Source of the DNA: Zhengitettix transpicula
Lineage: Eukaryota; Arthropoda; Insecta; Orthoptera; Tetrigidae
Assembly: GCA_037074705.1 (NCBI GenBank)
Contig: CM073590.1
Span: 93,612,947 to 93,676,946, forward strand
Length of the DNA stretch: 64,000 nt
Direction: 5' to 3'
The translations under genes and the position numbers were made by a program. Under the pieces are notes generated by a model, which was not told the origin of the DNA, searched no databases, and worked only from the letters and a program-made list of their open reading frames with translations. Positions 38,080 to 49,040 of the stretch are shown piece by piece (position 1 is the first letter of the stretch; every line of letters begins with the position of its first letter).

Positions 38080-39010
38080 ATTTCAAAATATTTTTTTCTT
38101 TAATAACAAAGGATATGCTGCCCGCGGGAAACCCAAGACTTGGTAAAAAACAACTTCATTGTCTAGACCACGTGAGGAAAAGCAGATGACGTTTTTCTCA
38201 GGTTGGGGGAACGCCGGATAAAAAGCGAGGAAAAAACCGCGAGGCTTTCTTTCTTCATGTGGGACATATTGCGATGTGTAGCGTTGTTTTTACCAAGCAT
38301 AGTAACACACGGAGAGATACAGAGGGAAATGTTTATGTCTCATAGTTCTTTCACAGAAAGCGTGGCAGAAACAAGGAGAAGCTATTTTCGCGACTAGATC
38401 ATAGAAGCAGATGATACATATTCCTAGAAGGAAGCCTGCGAGAGAATTCTCTTGGAGGTGAACCTCCCCTGAGAGCTCTGGCGGAGGCTACCTTTGGGGA
38501 TGCCTTCACATCTGTCTGGTTTTTAGAACAAAGGTTCCCAAATTCCGAGGCACCTCGGCCTGTTTTGAGAGGTGTATGTTCCGGGGTCCCAGACCTTGGG
38601 CATACGGTAAGAGTTGTTCTCTGTTCCCATTGGAACAGTCAAGTACCCGACCTACCTGATACAGGTTTTTCTAGGGTTTTCTCTGCATCACTTTTAGGCA
38701 AATTGCCGGGTAGGATCCTGAAACCATAGCCCGGGGGCCCTAGTTAACCCTTGGCTATCTTCCTCTACCCTTCCGCATCCCCCTTTCAAATCCCTTCCTA
38801 TGCTATTAAAGGGTTTATATTAAAAGTGAAGAAACACGTAGCCTGTTACCCTAAAAAAATTATATTCGTAAATTCCTGAAGGTTCCAATCACTGTGAAAT
38901 ATTCCACTAGAATGTGGAAGGTATTGTAAGACAACCCCAGAATTTATTACTACGTTACGTTTCTTATGAGTTGGAATTCAATTGATTTTTTTCAGTTGGG
39001 AAGAACCGCG
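38080..39010 (+). repeat. Promoter-like dispersed repeat, copy 1, split by family A
   Basis: It matches 43420-43860 in order: gaccacgtg, gatgacgtttttc, a gggggaacgccgg/gggggagagcc block, a TATA-like ataaaa, a block resembling cgaagaaagagtggggcaac, and after the insertion an ..atttattactacgttacgtttctta-like end. The position of the CACGTG and TATA-like motifs, about 48 bp apart, is kept in both copies. It could be a solo LTR or a 5' UTR of a retroelement. Confidence 0.65.
38429..38859 (+). repeat. Family A retroposon with internal deletions
   Basis: In sense it starts gcctgcgagagaattctctt and carries the gagagctctggcgg 5' subfamily signature. Roughly 110 bp is missing between cattggaacagtc and aagtacccgacctacc, and the stretch before gtagcctgttaccctaaaa is replaced by unrelated sequence. 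Confidence 0.85.
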
Positions 39011-39941
39011 ATATTTCTAAAAGAACTCTGATAGGATTACTTTTGCACTTTGCAGATTGATAGCTCATAATTTAAATAAATAAAGAAGAATGTATTAACT
39101 AAAGTAATTTTAATTCTAAATTTAAAATTATTTGTTTATAAAATAATTTTTATATTATTTAACACGCCATTTTTATAACATTACAGCACAAAATTTATTG
39201 TTTATATTTTTAGAATGTCTGCTAACCGCTGTTTTTCCTGTACACTTAGTTACGTGTAATGAACTTATTTACTGCATGTTTACAAGTTCACTTCTGTTTT
39301 TTAAAAAATTCATATTTTCAGCATTTAATACAGTTGTTAAGTAGACATATATATTTTTACTCATAAAATACCTAGTCAACTGAAAGATGACATGTTTTAT
39401 TAAACTTTCACTTTTTGAAGATATTCCGTTATTTTTGTTTTCAATTTTTTTTTGTTTTCCTTTGAGTTAACCTTAAGCTTAAACTACACTATAAAAAATT
39501 TCAATATTTTTATTGTTAATTTTCAGATGAATCAGAAATGTAAACGTGAAAAAGCACAGAGTAAATAACGTTGAAGTAATTTCTCTAAAAATTATTATTT
39601 TACAAAATAAAACGAGTTCTATAAATATTTAATTCTTCCTTCACTTCCGAGCATACGGGTTATCATATTTTAGATTCCCTTTTTTCCGACTTTTATTAAA
39701 ATTTTGCTAATAGCGTAATTAACGAAACTTACTGACATTGAATCAAATGATAAGCAAACATTAAAAAATTATATTAATACCCTTTATTAAAGTGACATTC
39801 GTTAAATACACTATTATTACCGTTACAACTTATTTAATTACAAAAACTTCGAAATACGTTAACCCAAATTTAATCAAAAGGATCACAATTTAGGTTTCTC
39901 GTTATATAAACCCTGATAAAAGTGTTTTCTCTTTTGGACCA
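39011..39941. other. Unassigned AT-rich DNA
   Basis: Nothing recognised. Confidence 0.4.
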
Positions 39942-39953
39942 CGTATCAATATC

Positions 39954-40512
39954 TTTTTTTTTTTTTCGGGCAACAGGCTACATGAGGGTGATCCACATTG
40001 GGCAACTCCCCTTTAATAGCATAGGAAGGGATTTGAAAGGGGGGATGCGGAAGGGTAGAGGAAGGTAGCCAAGGGTTACTAGGGCCCCCGGGCTATGGTT
40101 TAAGTCTCCTACCCGGCATTCTCCTAAAGAAATGCAGGGAAAACCCTAGAAAAACCTGCATCAGGTAGGTCGGGCATTGGGTACTTGTCTCACGCCCTTC
40201 CGATAGCGGGAGAGGAGTTTGCTGTGGGGACGCAGAATTCCATTCTCCGTGCCTCGACCAGTTTAGGAGGCAGCTGGCCGACTATTCCAATGGGAATAGC
40301 AAACAACTCTTACCGTATGCCTAAGGTCTGCGACCCCGGAACATACACCTCCCTAAACAGGCCGAGGTAACTCGGCTTGTGGGAACCTTAGTTCAAAAAT
40401 GGAGAGGAAAAGGCGTCCCCAAAGGTAGCCCCTTGGTATCTCTCCTAAAAGGTTCGACCTGCGAGAATATCCCTCCCAGGTTACCTGCGAGAGAATTCTC
40501 CCAGGTTCGACC
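39954..40512 (-). repeat. Family A retroposon with 12-bp target duplication
   Basis: cgtatcaatatc is present exactly at 39942-39953 and 40513-40524. The copy is full length, and its 5' hairpin region reads gcgagaatatccctcccagg and gcgagagaattctcccagg. Confidence 0.92.
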
Positions 40513-40625
40513 CGTATCAATATCAACAATTAAATTGTTTAAATATGAAATATTTTTGAAAATTCCTACATGCGAGATATAAAATAAATATATTATTAAC
40601 ATAAGAAACGTTTTTATCGTTTATT

Positions 40626-40720
40626 CTGCATCCCCCCCCCTTTCAAATCCCTTCCTATGCTATTAAAGGGGAGTTGCCCAATGTGGATCACCCTCATGTA
40701 GCCTGTTGCCCTAAAAAAAT
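40626..40720 (+). repeat. Family A tail fragment in opposite orientation
   Basis: The last ~90 bp of family A (ctttcaaatcccttcctatg to gtagcctgttgccctaaaaa) lie head-to-tail with the preceding copy and share its gtggatcaccctc variant. Confidence 0.85.
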
Positions 40721-42074
40721 AAAAATGAAATACAAAAAATTATCGTTTGTTTACTTACAAATACTTTTCCTGTATAACTGTCTATGCTTTTCGTCATTCA
40801 TTAAATTTTCAGAACCGTCCAACAAATCTAGTGGTATTTTGTATTATATTTACAAATAACGTCATTTAGTAATGCAAATAATAATAAAGTGAATTTGATG
40901 ATGATACACGGTTCACGATCGAAACGTTATGCATGTGGAATTTTATTGCTTTCTTGCTAATATTAAACAAATTTCGTCATACTCAAGATCAAGTCTTTCA
41001 TATTGTCAGACTATGTAAATACTTAAAGTAATTTATAAATATTTTGTGAATTTAGTGACCATGGAAAAATAAGTTCAGATAAACTAATTAAAATTTTCAT
41101 TTTCATTTCGCAAAGCCAGATGGTCACAGCTATTAAACTTTGGTCACATAATATTGTAGGTTTCGCCTTAATTATCTCAAATATTAGGTTTTTTTGTTTT
41201 TAAGTACGGGGGAGGTCTCATGCAAGTGCCGCACTCGACTCTGGGACAAATGGATTAATTTAATCCTCTGACTGTTTTATAGGAGTTATACATAAATGAA
41301 GCTTAAGCTTCTTGTTTTCATGAAATTTTCATTGATTAATAATTTAACTTAATACTGTTGGAATAAAATTGAAATCTCATTTACAGGGCCCTCTAATTAT
41401 ACAGTGCGTTACTAATTAAATCAAATAACAAAAAAATGCTGAGTTCCTATTCACTTTGTTCCTTTAAAATATTGTTTCATTATCTTGATCAACGTCTGTA
41501 TTGATCAGTAGCCAATGTGGTTTAAATATTGCTAAAAACACTGGAAAAATTTATAATCGTGTATTATATTAAATATTATTAGAAAATAAAGCGAACTAGA
41601 TTAATTTTTATTAATGGAAAAGATTATAAATTAACGAACTATTCCTTTCTGCAAACTCAAGGGTAGTAACCGATATATGCGGATCTGAAGACATAAAAAA
41701 ATTTATTACAAAGGGTCCAAAGGAAGTTTATAACTAACTATAAATATCTATTTACTAAATGTTTTGTGGGACATATCTCGTAGAGCTCCATTTTCCGATT
41801 CTTCTATAATCATTTAAAAGTGTATTGCGTATTTATTTTTATTATTCAATCTTATATATTAAATTATTACCATCCACAGCCAACCATTATATATTATGAG
41901 GAGTTTCAGTAGTTTTTAATTGGACAGACATTGATACGCCTATGACTAACATATTTTCATAAAAGCAATTACAATAATGATGTCTTTTAAGTTCCACTCA
42001 GCTAAAATTTTATTTACAGAAATATGTGCGAATAATTTTGTTAGAAAATAATGAGTCAAACAATCTCGTATTTC

Positions 42075-42078
<4 letters not shown>
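40721..42078. other. Unassigned AT-rich DNA
   Basis: Nothing recognised. It ends at a (TA)n tract at 42079-42110. Confidence 0.4.

Positions 42079-42110
<32 letters not shown>
42079..42110. repeat. (TA)n microsatellite
   Basis: About 16 TA dinucleotides. The isoleucine-tyrosine ORF reported across it is a by-product. Confidence 0.95.
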
Positions 42111-42115
<5 letters not shown>

Positions 42116-43419
42116 TTATTGTAGTAATTAATAACTCAACTGTAGTATTTATTTTTGGGTGCCAGATTATTTTCAGGTAAATATTCAAACTTGGATAATT
42201 TTTAACAGTTTTATTTTTCGAACACGGAAAAAAATTCCTCAAAGCGAGGTTTGAATTAAACAACTCGTGGCTTTCCTACACAATTGTAGGGCGTCCGCCC
42301 CCGGCGGCTCTCGACGTGGAACTGTTCCTTCAAGGCGCCGACAATCATGATCGCCCGCCTCATTTGTTAGAGTTCAACAATCCACACAAATACCACAAAA
42401 TTACACCGTTATAGAGTGGATATGTTACACTATGTATATAATTTTATTATGCCGTTACGAGGTTTCATCCCTGTGGTATCTATAGAAAAATCATTTTTCA
42501 GTATTACTGCCGTAAATTATCATTTTCTGCTGAACTTTTACTCACTAAGAACAACGTGTGCAAGTATGTTCTTTTACCAATCAATGTCCAGCTGAAATGA
42601 GTAAATTACTTCGATTGTCAAAACTATAATTAAGCAGTTACTAGAGTATCTGACATCACTGTCTCCATTGGCATATTACGTGAATTATATTTCTTAAAAA
42701 TACATATTGACTTTCTCAACTTGTAACTGGACTTGGACGTGACAAGTAGCCTTGTGATATTCTCTTTTGCGATTCTTCGTTGTATTCCGACCACGCTTTA
42801 AAAACCTCTGGGTTGTAACAGTATTAGTAACACGTTAGCTGTTGATATGCCCAAAATAAAATCATAGTCTGCACAAGTTGCAGAAAATCGCTTCAGGGGA
42901 TAACTTTGTCAAAATCTATGCATTATTTCAAACAAGAAATGAACTTTGAAAATACTATACATACATACTAAATTATTATTTTTAATTAGAACTCTTTTCA
43001 GAGTTGGTATGGAGTTGTGATTCTCCTAAACGCTTTATTAGAGGTTTGAACCAATAACCGCATAAACAGAAACACCATATATATAAACGTCAAATGCCAG
43101 TAAATGGCATAATGCTTTCAACCGTTTCATTCTCAACGTTTCGTAATACAATTAATTTCATATTATTAGATCAGATATGAGTATGTTACGTATTATATGG
43201 AGAAGGGCAGAAACAGAAAAATCTGCTCATTGATTTTGTGTGAAATTTGGATTTTATGAAGCACAGTGGCAAAGCTCGGGTATTCGAATAAAAAAATTGT
43301 CTTGCACTAGGAGGACAATATCAGCGACTTCGAAAATTTTATAACGTTACAAATTGTGATACGATTCAGTACTTTCTTTCGCCGACGTAAAGTATAGAGT
43401 TACATGCACATAAAGGGCT
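42111..43419. other. Unassigned DNA
   Basis: A GC-rich island at 42280-42370 (gggcgtccgcccccggcggc) stands out in AT-rich flanks but has no frame or RNA fold I recognise. Confidence 0.35.
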
Positions 43420-43860
43420 CATTTCGAAATATTAGTTGCTTTAGCAATAAAAAAAACGAGTAGAACAGATGGAAATAACCCTGGGTATGGGGTATTCCTG
43501 GCTAGCAGGTAAAAACAACTTTACCATTCAGACCACGTGGGTAAAATTGATGACGTTTTTCCGAGGTAGGGGGAGAGCCATATAAAAGGAAGAGAGAATG
43601 TTATGGAGGGACTTATTCTTATGTCTGGACATTTTAGAATGTAATATACCATAAGAAACAAGGATTTCTCATATTTCTTACGAAGAAAGAGTGGGGCAAC
43701 CGGGAAATGAGACTTCGAGTCTGGCGAACATAGAAACGTCGCCAGCTAATTTCCGGAAGATTCCGGAAAATATTCTTCAAGAATACCAAGGTTGTGTAAA
43801 CAAACACCACAATTTATTCTTCCATTGCATTTCTTATAAAATTAAACTAAAACGAGATTT
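43420..43860 (+). repeat. Promoter-like dispersed repeat, copy 2
   Basis: Uninterrupted partner of 38080-39010. It holds a palindromic ccacgtgg at 43533-43540 and tataaaa at 43581-43587, followed by an untranslated-looking region to an aatttattcttccattgcat end. Confidence 0.65.
43533..43590 (+). promoter_or_regulatory. E-box and TATA-like promoter of the repeat
   Basis: CACGTG, then tgatgacgtttttc (CRE-like TGACGT), then TATAAAA about 48 bp downstream of the E-box. The same order holds at 38168-38226, where the TATA-like element is gataaaaa. Conservation of order between copies suggests a Pol II promoter in the parent element, but there is no direct evidence of activity. Confidence 0.45.
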
Positions 43861-45276
43861 TTAAAATGATATATTTTAAAACTAGGTTCTTTATTTCCTG
43901 AGATAGAGTTAATATAATTATATGGACAATTTAAACTGTTATTGTAAAATTAATGAAACGAATATAATTTTAACAAAATAATGTTGAATACAGTAATAGA
44001 CCAGCTGGTAGGCTGAATGTTTATGTCTGTGCTATTTTGAGACGGTTATATGGAAAGATAGAATAGATTTGGATTGAATGTATATAAATGTAAGATAGAA
44101 CAATTGTCTTTGAAGTTAGGATATTCTAACAGGTAAATTTGAATTCCGGATATTAAACTAGAATGTGAATTAAGATGGAAGTAGTATCTTTTCTGTGCAT
44201 GTTTTTCAATTGAATAATGTTGAAGGCTACTGTTTTATAAAATGACCCAATTAATAAAGGATAAATTGAAGACTGCATTGATTTTATTATAAATTTAATA
44301 ATTTAAAACCTTAACCGTTGTTATATTGAAATAAATAAAGAATAATTTTGAATTTAAATACTTGTTTATAATATTGTAATTTGGAATTTTAATTTATAGA
44401 TATTATTTACGGTATGATAAAATATAAAACGACAGGGATAAAAATATATTAATTAAATAAATAAATAGCCAAATAACTGACAAAATTAATACCACACAAT
44501 CTTTTAGGTTCGCCACTTGGTTTGAGGGTGTTTATTTTTTTGGCTCTTGCGGTTTTGAATCACCTGACGAAAGCTACAAGGATTTCAGTGTTTTTCACTA
44601 AATTTTGTCATTTTATCAATGGATAAATAACTAGCAAAATGACAAGAAAATTATGGAATGTGTAATTCTTTTTACACAGTAATAGTAATAATGCTTACCA
44701 TATCAAAAATTCAAGTTTGGATACAAATGTGGGCTTAGGATATATGTGTGTTTCATTCTTGTTGTTATATTTTTGTTAACGCGATAATTTATGAGGAATG
44801 AATAGAAAACTAATTTAATTAGTACACTTAACCTTTGCTTTAAATACAAATTTACATGAGAATTTCTCCTCGACTCAGTACATTTATAATCCAGGGAGTT
44901 ACTAATAGGATATGGTGAATAAAATGGGAGCAGTAATGTAACCAGGCTGTTCACATCGAAAATTCATTCAAGAGAAAGAAAAATAATTCCGCCCAAGTAC
45001 GAACTGGCTGAAGGGATGAGAAATTTCCGATAAAGAAACAGCAGTGAATCCCGGAGCTTAATGCGCATTACCAATTCGGCTGCTGAAGGAAAATTTGCAC
45101 AGTTAAGTTATTCAGACCGTATGGCTTGTGGTTCTCCGTCACAAAACATTGCCACCCACTGCATCGATAAATAAGCAAGCATCTCACCAAACTTCTTCAT
45201 TCGCTCGACACAAAAGAAGCTGGCTCCTTCGTTGTTTCCATACATAAATTAGATTAGACTGCAAGCTGTTACTTAC
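43861..45276. other. Unassigned DNA, probably intronic
   Basis: Immediately 3' (minus sense) of the Ig exon. At about 44457-44640 a weak relative of the 10608 hairpin element may occur (cacctgacgaaagctacaag plus inverted tgacaaaatt/aattttgtca). No further exon of the Ig gene was identified. Confidence 0.35.
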
Positions 45277-45407
45277 CCCATGGTACCACGTCACTCTGTC
45301 GGGCTGCGGATTGGAGCGAACCTCGCACATCAGTCGCACTTCGTCTCCTTCTTTCAACGACGAAAGTCCCGAATTCGTTTCCAGCTGGACGAATACCACT
45401 GGCGGGA
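45277..45407 (-). CDS. Exon encoding half of an immunoglobulin (I-set) domain of a cell-surface protein
   Basis: On the minus strand a polypyrimidine-containing acceptor ending ttgcacag precedes 131 coding bases, and a consensus donor gtaagt follows at 45276-45271. Two bases complete a split codon, then 43 codons follow. The upstream intron is therefore phase 1 and the downstream one phase 0. The peptide begins PPVVFVQLE, contains SSLKEGDEVRLMCEVRSNP and ends RVTWYHG. The EGD-V-L-C pattern is the Ig B strand with its disulphide cysteine, and the tryptophan 13 residues later is the conserved C-strand core residue. The partner cysteine must be in the next exon. The NP.P..V.W spacing is common in insect sidestep, nephrin/kirre and related adhesion proteins acting at the plasma membrane. 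Which one cannot be decided. The rest of the gene is not found in this window. Confidence 0.85.
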
Positions 45408-45826
45408 CTGTGCAACAAATACAGACAATAATAGACCACTCAGATTATATTCAATTATGAGACAGATATTAAACTGTTTTGATACGACAGAAAATGGTAT
45501 AATTAACACCCAGCCTAGTAGACGAGACACATTTAAAAATACTATTAATTTTGGACTTAAACGTCACTCTTATCATTAAACGAATTAGGTGATAAGTATA
45601 AAGGCTGGGAAATGGATCCTAGTATCAGAGTTATAGAGACTAAGACAGACAGGCATAGAAAGCTCTCTATACCTAAATGGGAAGGAGAAATAATAAAGAC
45701 TCTGACCAAGCTTGTAAGAACTGAACAAGAACAGAAGGATACCGAAGTTGAAGGTGTGTAGAAATAAATATATTTGTTTCAAGGATCAACTGTATTCTTA
45801 AATTTGACAGCATTGTTAAAGAAATA
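45408..45826. other. Unassigned DNA, probably intronic
   Basis: Lies on the 5' side (minus sense) of the Ig exon. Nothing else recognised. Confidence 0.4.
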
Positions 45827-46036
45827 TGTAATACTAATTAGAGGCCATTAATTGTTTTAATATAATTGGATTGTTAGCGGTACATTTCTTGAAAGCGACA
45901 ATAACGGCTCTTTGTCGGTAATTGTTGTTGGAAACCGCGCGATCGTACAGAAGTCAGTCAGCCGAACGTTTCGAGCGAGAGAGAGGAAGGCCGGCGAACG
46001 TTTCGAGAGAGAGAGAGGAGGTTATTTTAATTTTAT

Positions 46037-46293
46037 TTTTTTAGGGCAACAGGCCACATGAGGGTGATCCACATTGGGCAACTCCCCTTTAATAGCATAG
46101 GAAGGGATTAGAAAGGGGGGATGCGGAAGGGTAGAGGAAAGTAGCCAAGGGTTACTAGGACCCCCGGGCTATGGTTTAAGGATCCTACCCGGCATTCGCC
46201 TAAAGAAATGCAGCGAAAACCCTAGAAAAACCTGCATCGGGTAGGTCGGGCATTTGCTACTTGTCCCACGCCCTTCCGATGACGGGAGAGGAG
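46037..46293 (-). repeat. Family A copy j1 (oldest of stack), split
   Basis: Runs from agggcaacaggccacatgag to gatgacgggagaggag, where later insertions interrupt it. The continuation tttgctgtggggacg appears only at 48041-48055. Confidence 0.85.
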
Positions 46294-46296
46294 GGG

Positions 46297-46853
46297 TTTT
46301 TTTTTTTTAGGGCAACAGGCTACATGAGGGCGATCCACATTGGGCAACTCCCCTTTAATAGCATTGGAAGGGATTTGAAAGGGGGGATGCGGAAGGGTAG
46401 AGGAAGGTAGCCAAGGGTTAACTAGGGCCCCCGGGCTATATATTAAGGATCATACCCGGCATTCGCCTAAAGAAATGCAGGGAAAACCTTAGAAAAACCT
46501 GCATCGGGTAGGTCGGGCATTGGGTACTTGTCCCACGCCCTTCCGGTAGCGGGAGAGGAGTTTGCTGTGGGGACGCAGCATTCTCTTCTCCGTGCCTCAA
46601 CCAGATTAAAAGGCAGGTGGCCGACTATTCCAATGGGAATAGCGAACAACTCTTACCGTATGCCCAAGGTCTGCGACCCCGGAACATACACCTCTCAAAA
46701 CAGGCCGAGGTGCCTTGGCATGTGGGAACCTTAGTTCAAAAACGGAGAGGAAAAGGCATCCCCAAAGATAGCCTCTTCGTATCTCTCCTAAAAGGTTCGA
46801 CCTGCGAGAGAATATCCCTCGCAGATCACCTGCGAGAGAACATCCCTCGCAGG
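46297..46853 (-). repeat. Family A copy j2, full length
   Basis: Flanked by gggagaggag at 46284-46293 and 46865-46874, a 10-bp target duplication. It includes the 5' hairpins gagagaatatccctcgcag and gagagaacatccctcgcagg. Confidence 0.88.
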
Positions 46854-46874
46854 ATTCGGTACTTGGGAGAGGAG

Positions 46875-47277
46875 TTTTTTTTTTGTTTTTTTTTAGGGCA
46901 ACAGGCTACATGAGGGTGATCCACATTGGGCAACTCCCCTTTAATAGCATAGGAAGGGATTTGAAAGGGAGGATGCGGAAGGGTAGAGGAAGGTAGCCAA
47001 GGGTTACTAGGGCCCCCGGGCTATATTTTAAGGATCCTACCCGGCATTCGCCTAAAGAAATGCAGGGAAAACCTTAGAAAAACCTGCATCGGTTAGGTCG
47101 GGCATTGGGTACTTGTGCCACGCCCTTCCGATGACGGGAGAGGGGTTTTCTGTGGGGACGCAGCTTACCCCTCGCCATGCCTTGGCCAGTTTAGGAGGCA
47201 GTTGGCCGACTATTCCAATAGGAATAGCGGACAACTCTTGCCGTATGCCCAAGGTCTGCGACCCCGGAACATACACC
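46875..47277 (-). repeat. Family A copy j3, 5'-truncated
   Basis: It ends (sense 5') within ggaacatacacc and is followed by gagaggag at 47280-47287, the same motif that lies to its left. Confidence 0.88.
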
Positions 47278-47287
47278 GTGAGAGGAG

Positions 47288-47470
47288 TTTTTTTTTTTTT
47301 TAGGGCAATAGGCTACATGAGGGTAATCCACTTAGGGCAACTCCCCTTTAATAGCATAGGAAGGGATTTGAAAGGGGGGATGCGGAAGGGTTGAGGAAGG
47401 TAGCCAAGGGTTAACTAGGGCCCCCGGGCTATATTTTAAGGATCCTACCCGGCATTCGCCTAAAGGAATG
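47288..47470 (-). repeat. Family A copy j4, strongly 5'-truncated
   Basis: Carries only the tail ~180 bp, from tagggcaataggctac to ggaatgcagg. The caata variant is shared with j5. Confidence 0.85.
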
Positions 47471-47477
47471 CAGGGAG

Positions 47478-48031
47478 TTTTTTTTTTTTTTTTTTTTTTT
47501 TTAGGGCAATAGGCTACATGAGGGTAATCCACTTAGGGCAACTTCCCTTTAATAGCATAGGAAGGGATTAGAAAGGGGGGATGCGGAAGGGTAGAGGAAG
47601 GTAGCCAAGGGTTAACTAGGGCCCCCGGGCTATATTTTAAGGATCCTACCCGGCATTCGCCTAAAGGAATGCAGGGAAAACCTTAGAAAAACCTGCATCG
47701 GGTAGGTCGGGCATTGGGTACTTGTCCCACGCCCTTCCGATAGCGGGAGAGGAGTTTGCTGTGGGGACGCAGCTTACCCCTCGCCATGCCTTGGCCTGTT
47801 TAGGAGGCAGCTGGCCGACTATTCCAATAGGAATAGCGGACAGCTCTTGCCGTATGCCCAAGGTCTGCGACCCCGGAACATACACCTCTCAAAACAGACC
47901 GAGGTGCCTCGGCATGTGGGAACCTTAGTTCAAAAAAACCAGAGAGATGTGAGAGCATCCCCAAAGGTAGCCCCCGCCAGAGCTCTCTGGGAAGGTTCAC
48001 CTGCGAGAAATCCTCTCGCAGGCTTCCTTTT
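47478..48031 (-). repeat. Family A copy j5 (youngest), full length
   Basis: Exact target duplication tgcagggag at 47469-47477 and 48032-48040. It carries the gccagagctctctggg 5' subfamily and a long T-run. Confidence 0.92.
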
Positions 48032-48040
48032 TGCAGGGAG

Positions 48041-48055
48041 TTTGCTGTGGGGACG
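48041..48055 (-). repeat. Displaced remainder of family A copy j1
   Basis: tttgctgtggggacg is what normally follows gggagaggag in an unbroken copy. The repeat body of copy C resumes at ctaaaatagcg. Confidence 0.8.
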
Positions 48056-48799
48056 CTAAAATAGCGTGGTCCAGGAATTTCAACTGCGAGATCTATTAAA
48101 CTCTATAAAACACAAGTAAATAGTTCTTGACGGAGAGACTCATGCTATGAAATCGCAAAGTGGAATCAAAAGGTTTGCACCACACAGACAAAAATAACAT
48201 TTCGCATAAGGGCATCGAGGAGACATACGTCCGATGGCTGACCGAGGGAGCGGCGGATCCCAAAATTCCAGGTGGAATAACAACGAGAAGTACGACCGTT
48301 TTTGTTAAATATGATGAGTAGGATCAGTGAATAAAGGCCTTTTTTGTGAGTTGTGCCTTCAAGCTCCGAGAATCAGATCTGGTACCAGAAAGACATTCGT
48401 GAGTAGAAAAACAATTATTTAAAGTCTGTAAACCAGGATTAAAGGTGTAAGTCAGATTTCGTTATCTTGCTTAGTTTTCGTTTTCTTTATTGTGTTTAGA
48501 ATTTATATTCCGTTCATTTCAATTTTGATATGTTAATTAGTGTATTAAATTTGTTTGATCTTACTGTCAAGCCCAGTAAAGACCCTGAGAGAAAGAGTAA
48601 TTAGATGAAATTGTTGTATAAATTATAAACCTGTATTTTCCTAGAAAGCCACAAAAAAAATAATAATATAAAAATTTGGTTTGTAAATTTGATGAAATTA
48701 AATGTGCAAAGTGAAGCTGATTATTTGTATATTTTAAGAATAAAATTTGTTTTTTAATTAATTAATTTTATAATTAAAGTCTTCGAGTTAATCTTTACA

Positions 48800-49040
48800 T
48801 ATTTGGCCCAACAACTTCGACAAATTTAATTCATATAATCATTTCAGTTGATTATTAAAATTTAAAAAAATATTAGAGAATTATATGCTATAATTTCTCT
48901 TTAGCCGAAATGAACTTCATATTTTCAAATCACTCAACAGAACTCACCATAAATTCCTAAATGTAGTTTCTATGCACATATAATTTTAAAGAAATCAAAG
49001 AATGCTTGTTTATCCACAAAACATCTTTAAGTTTTAAGTA
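48800..49040. other. Unassigned AT-rich DNA
   Basis: Nothing recognised. Confidence 0.4.

Larger units (their letters stand above)
45827..48799 (+). mobile_element. 0.9-kb TGTAATA repeat, copy C, split by a family A stack
   Basis: The left end tgtaatactaattagaggcc matches the inverted right ends of the copies at 52749 and 57410. Body blocks such as ttagcggtacatttcttgaa, gcgagatctatta and gaatcagatctggtaccaga are shared with copy A on the opposite strand. The right end reads aatctttaca, a decayed form of ATTACA. Without the inserted stack (about 46016-48055) it is about 930 bp, close to its relatives. It may be a TIR element or a solo LTR. Confidence 0.8.

Noticed and set aside
41946..42263. 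A 105-codon minus-strand frame with an IYIYIYI stretch.
   Set aside because: The stretch is the translated (TA)n microsatellite and the rest has no domain.
42112..42429. A solo LTR with tgtagtaatt...gttaca ends beside a (TA)n tract.
   Set aside because: No second copy occurs in the window, the ends are weak and no target duplication is seen.
47052..47276. A 60-75 codon frame (starting MYVPGSQTLG) that recurs in family A copies, which might look like a conserved gene.
   Set aside because: It follows from the copies sharing one DNA sequence. Truncated copies cut it arbitrarily, the opposite strand is equally open, and no domain is recognised. Only a codon-position substitution test could revive it.
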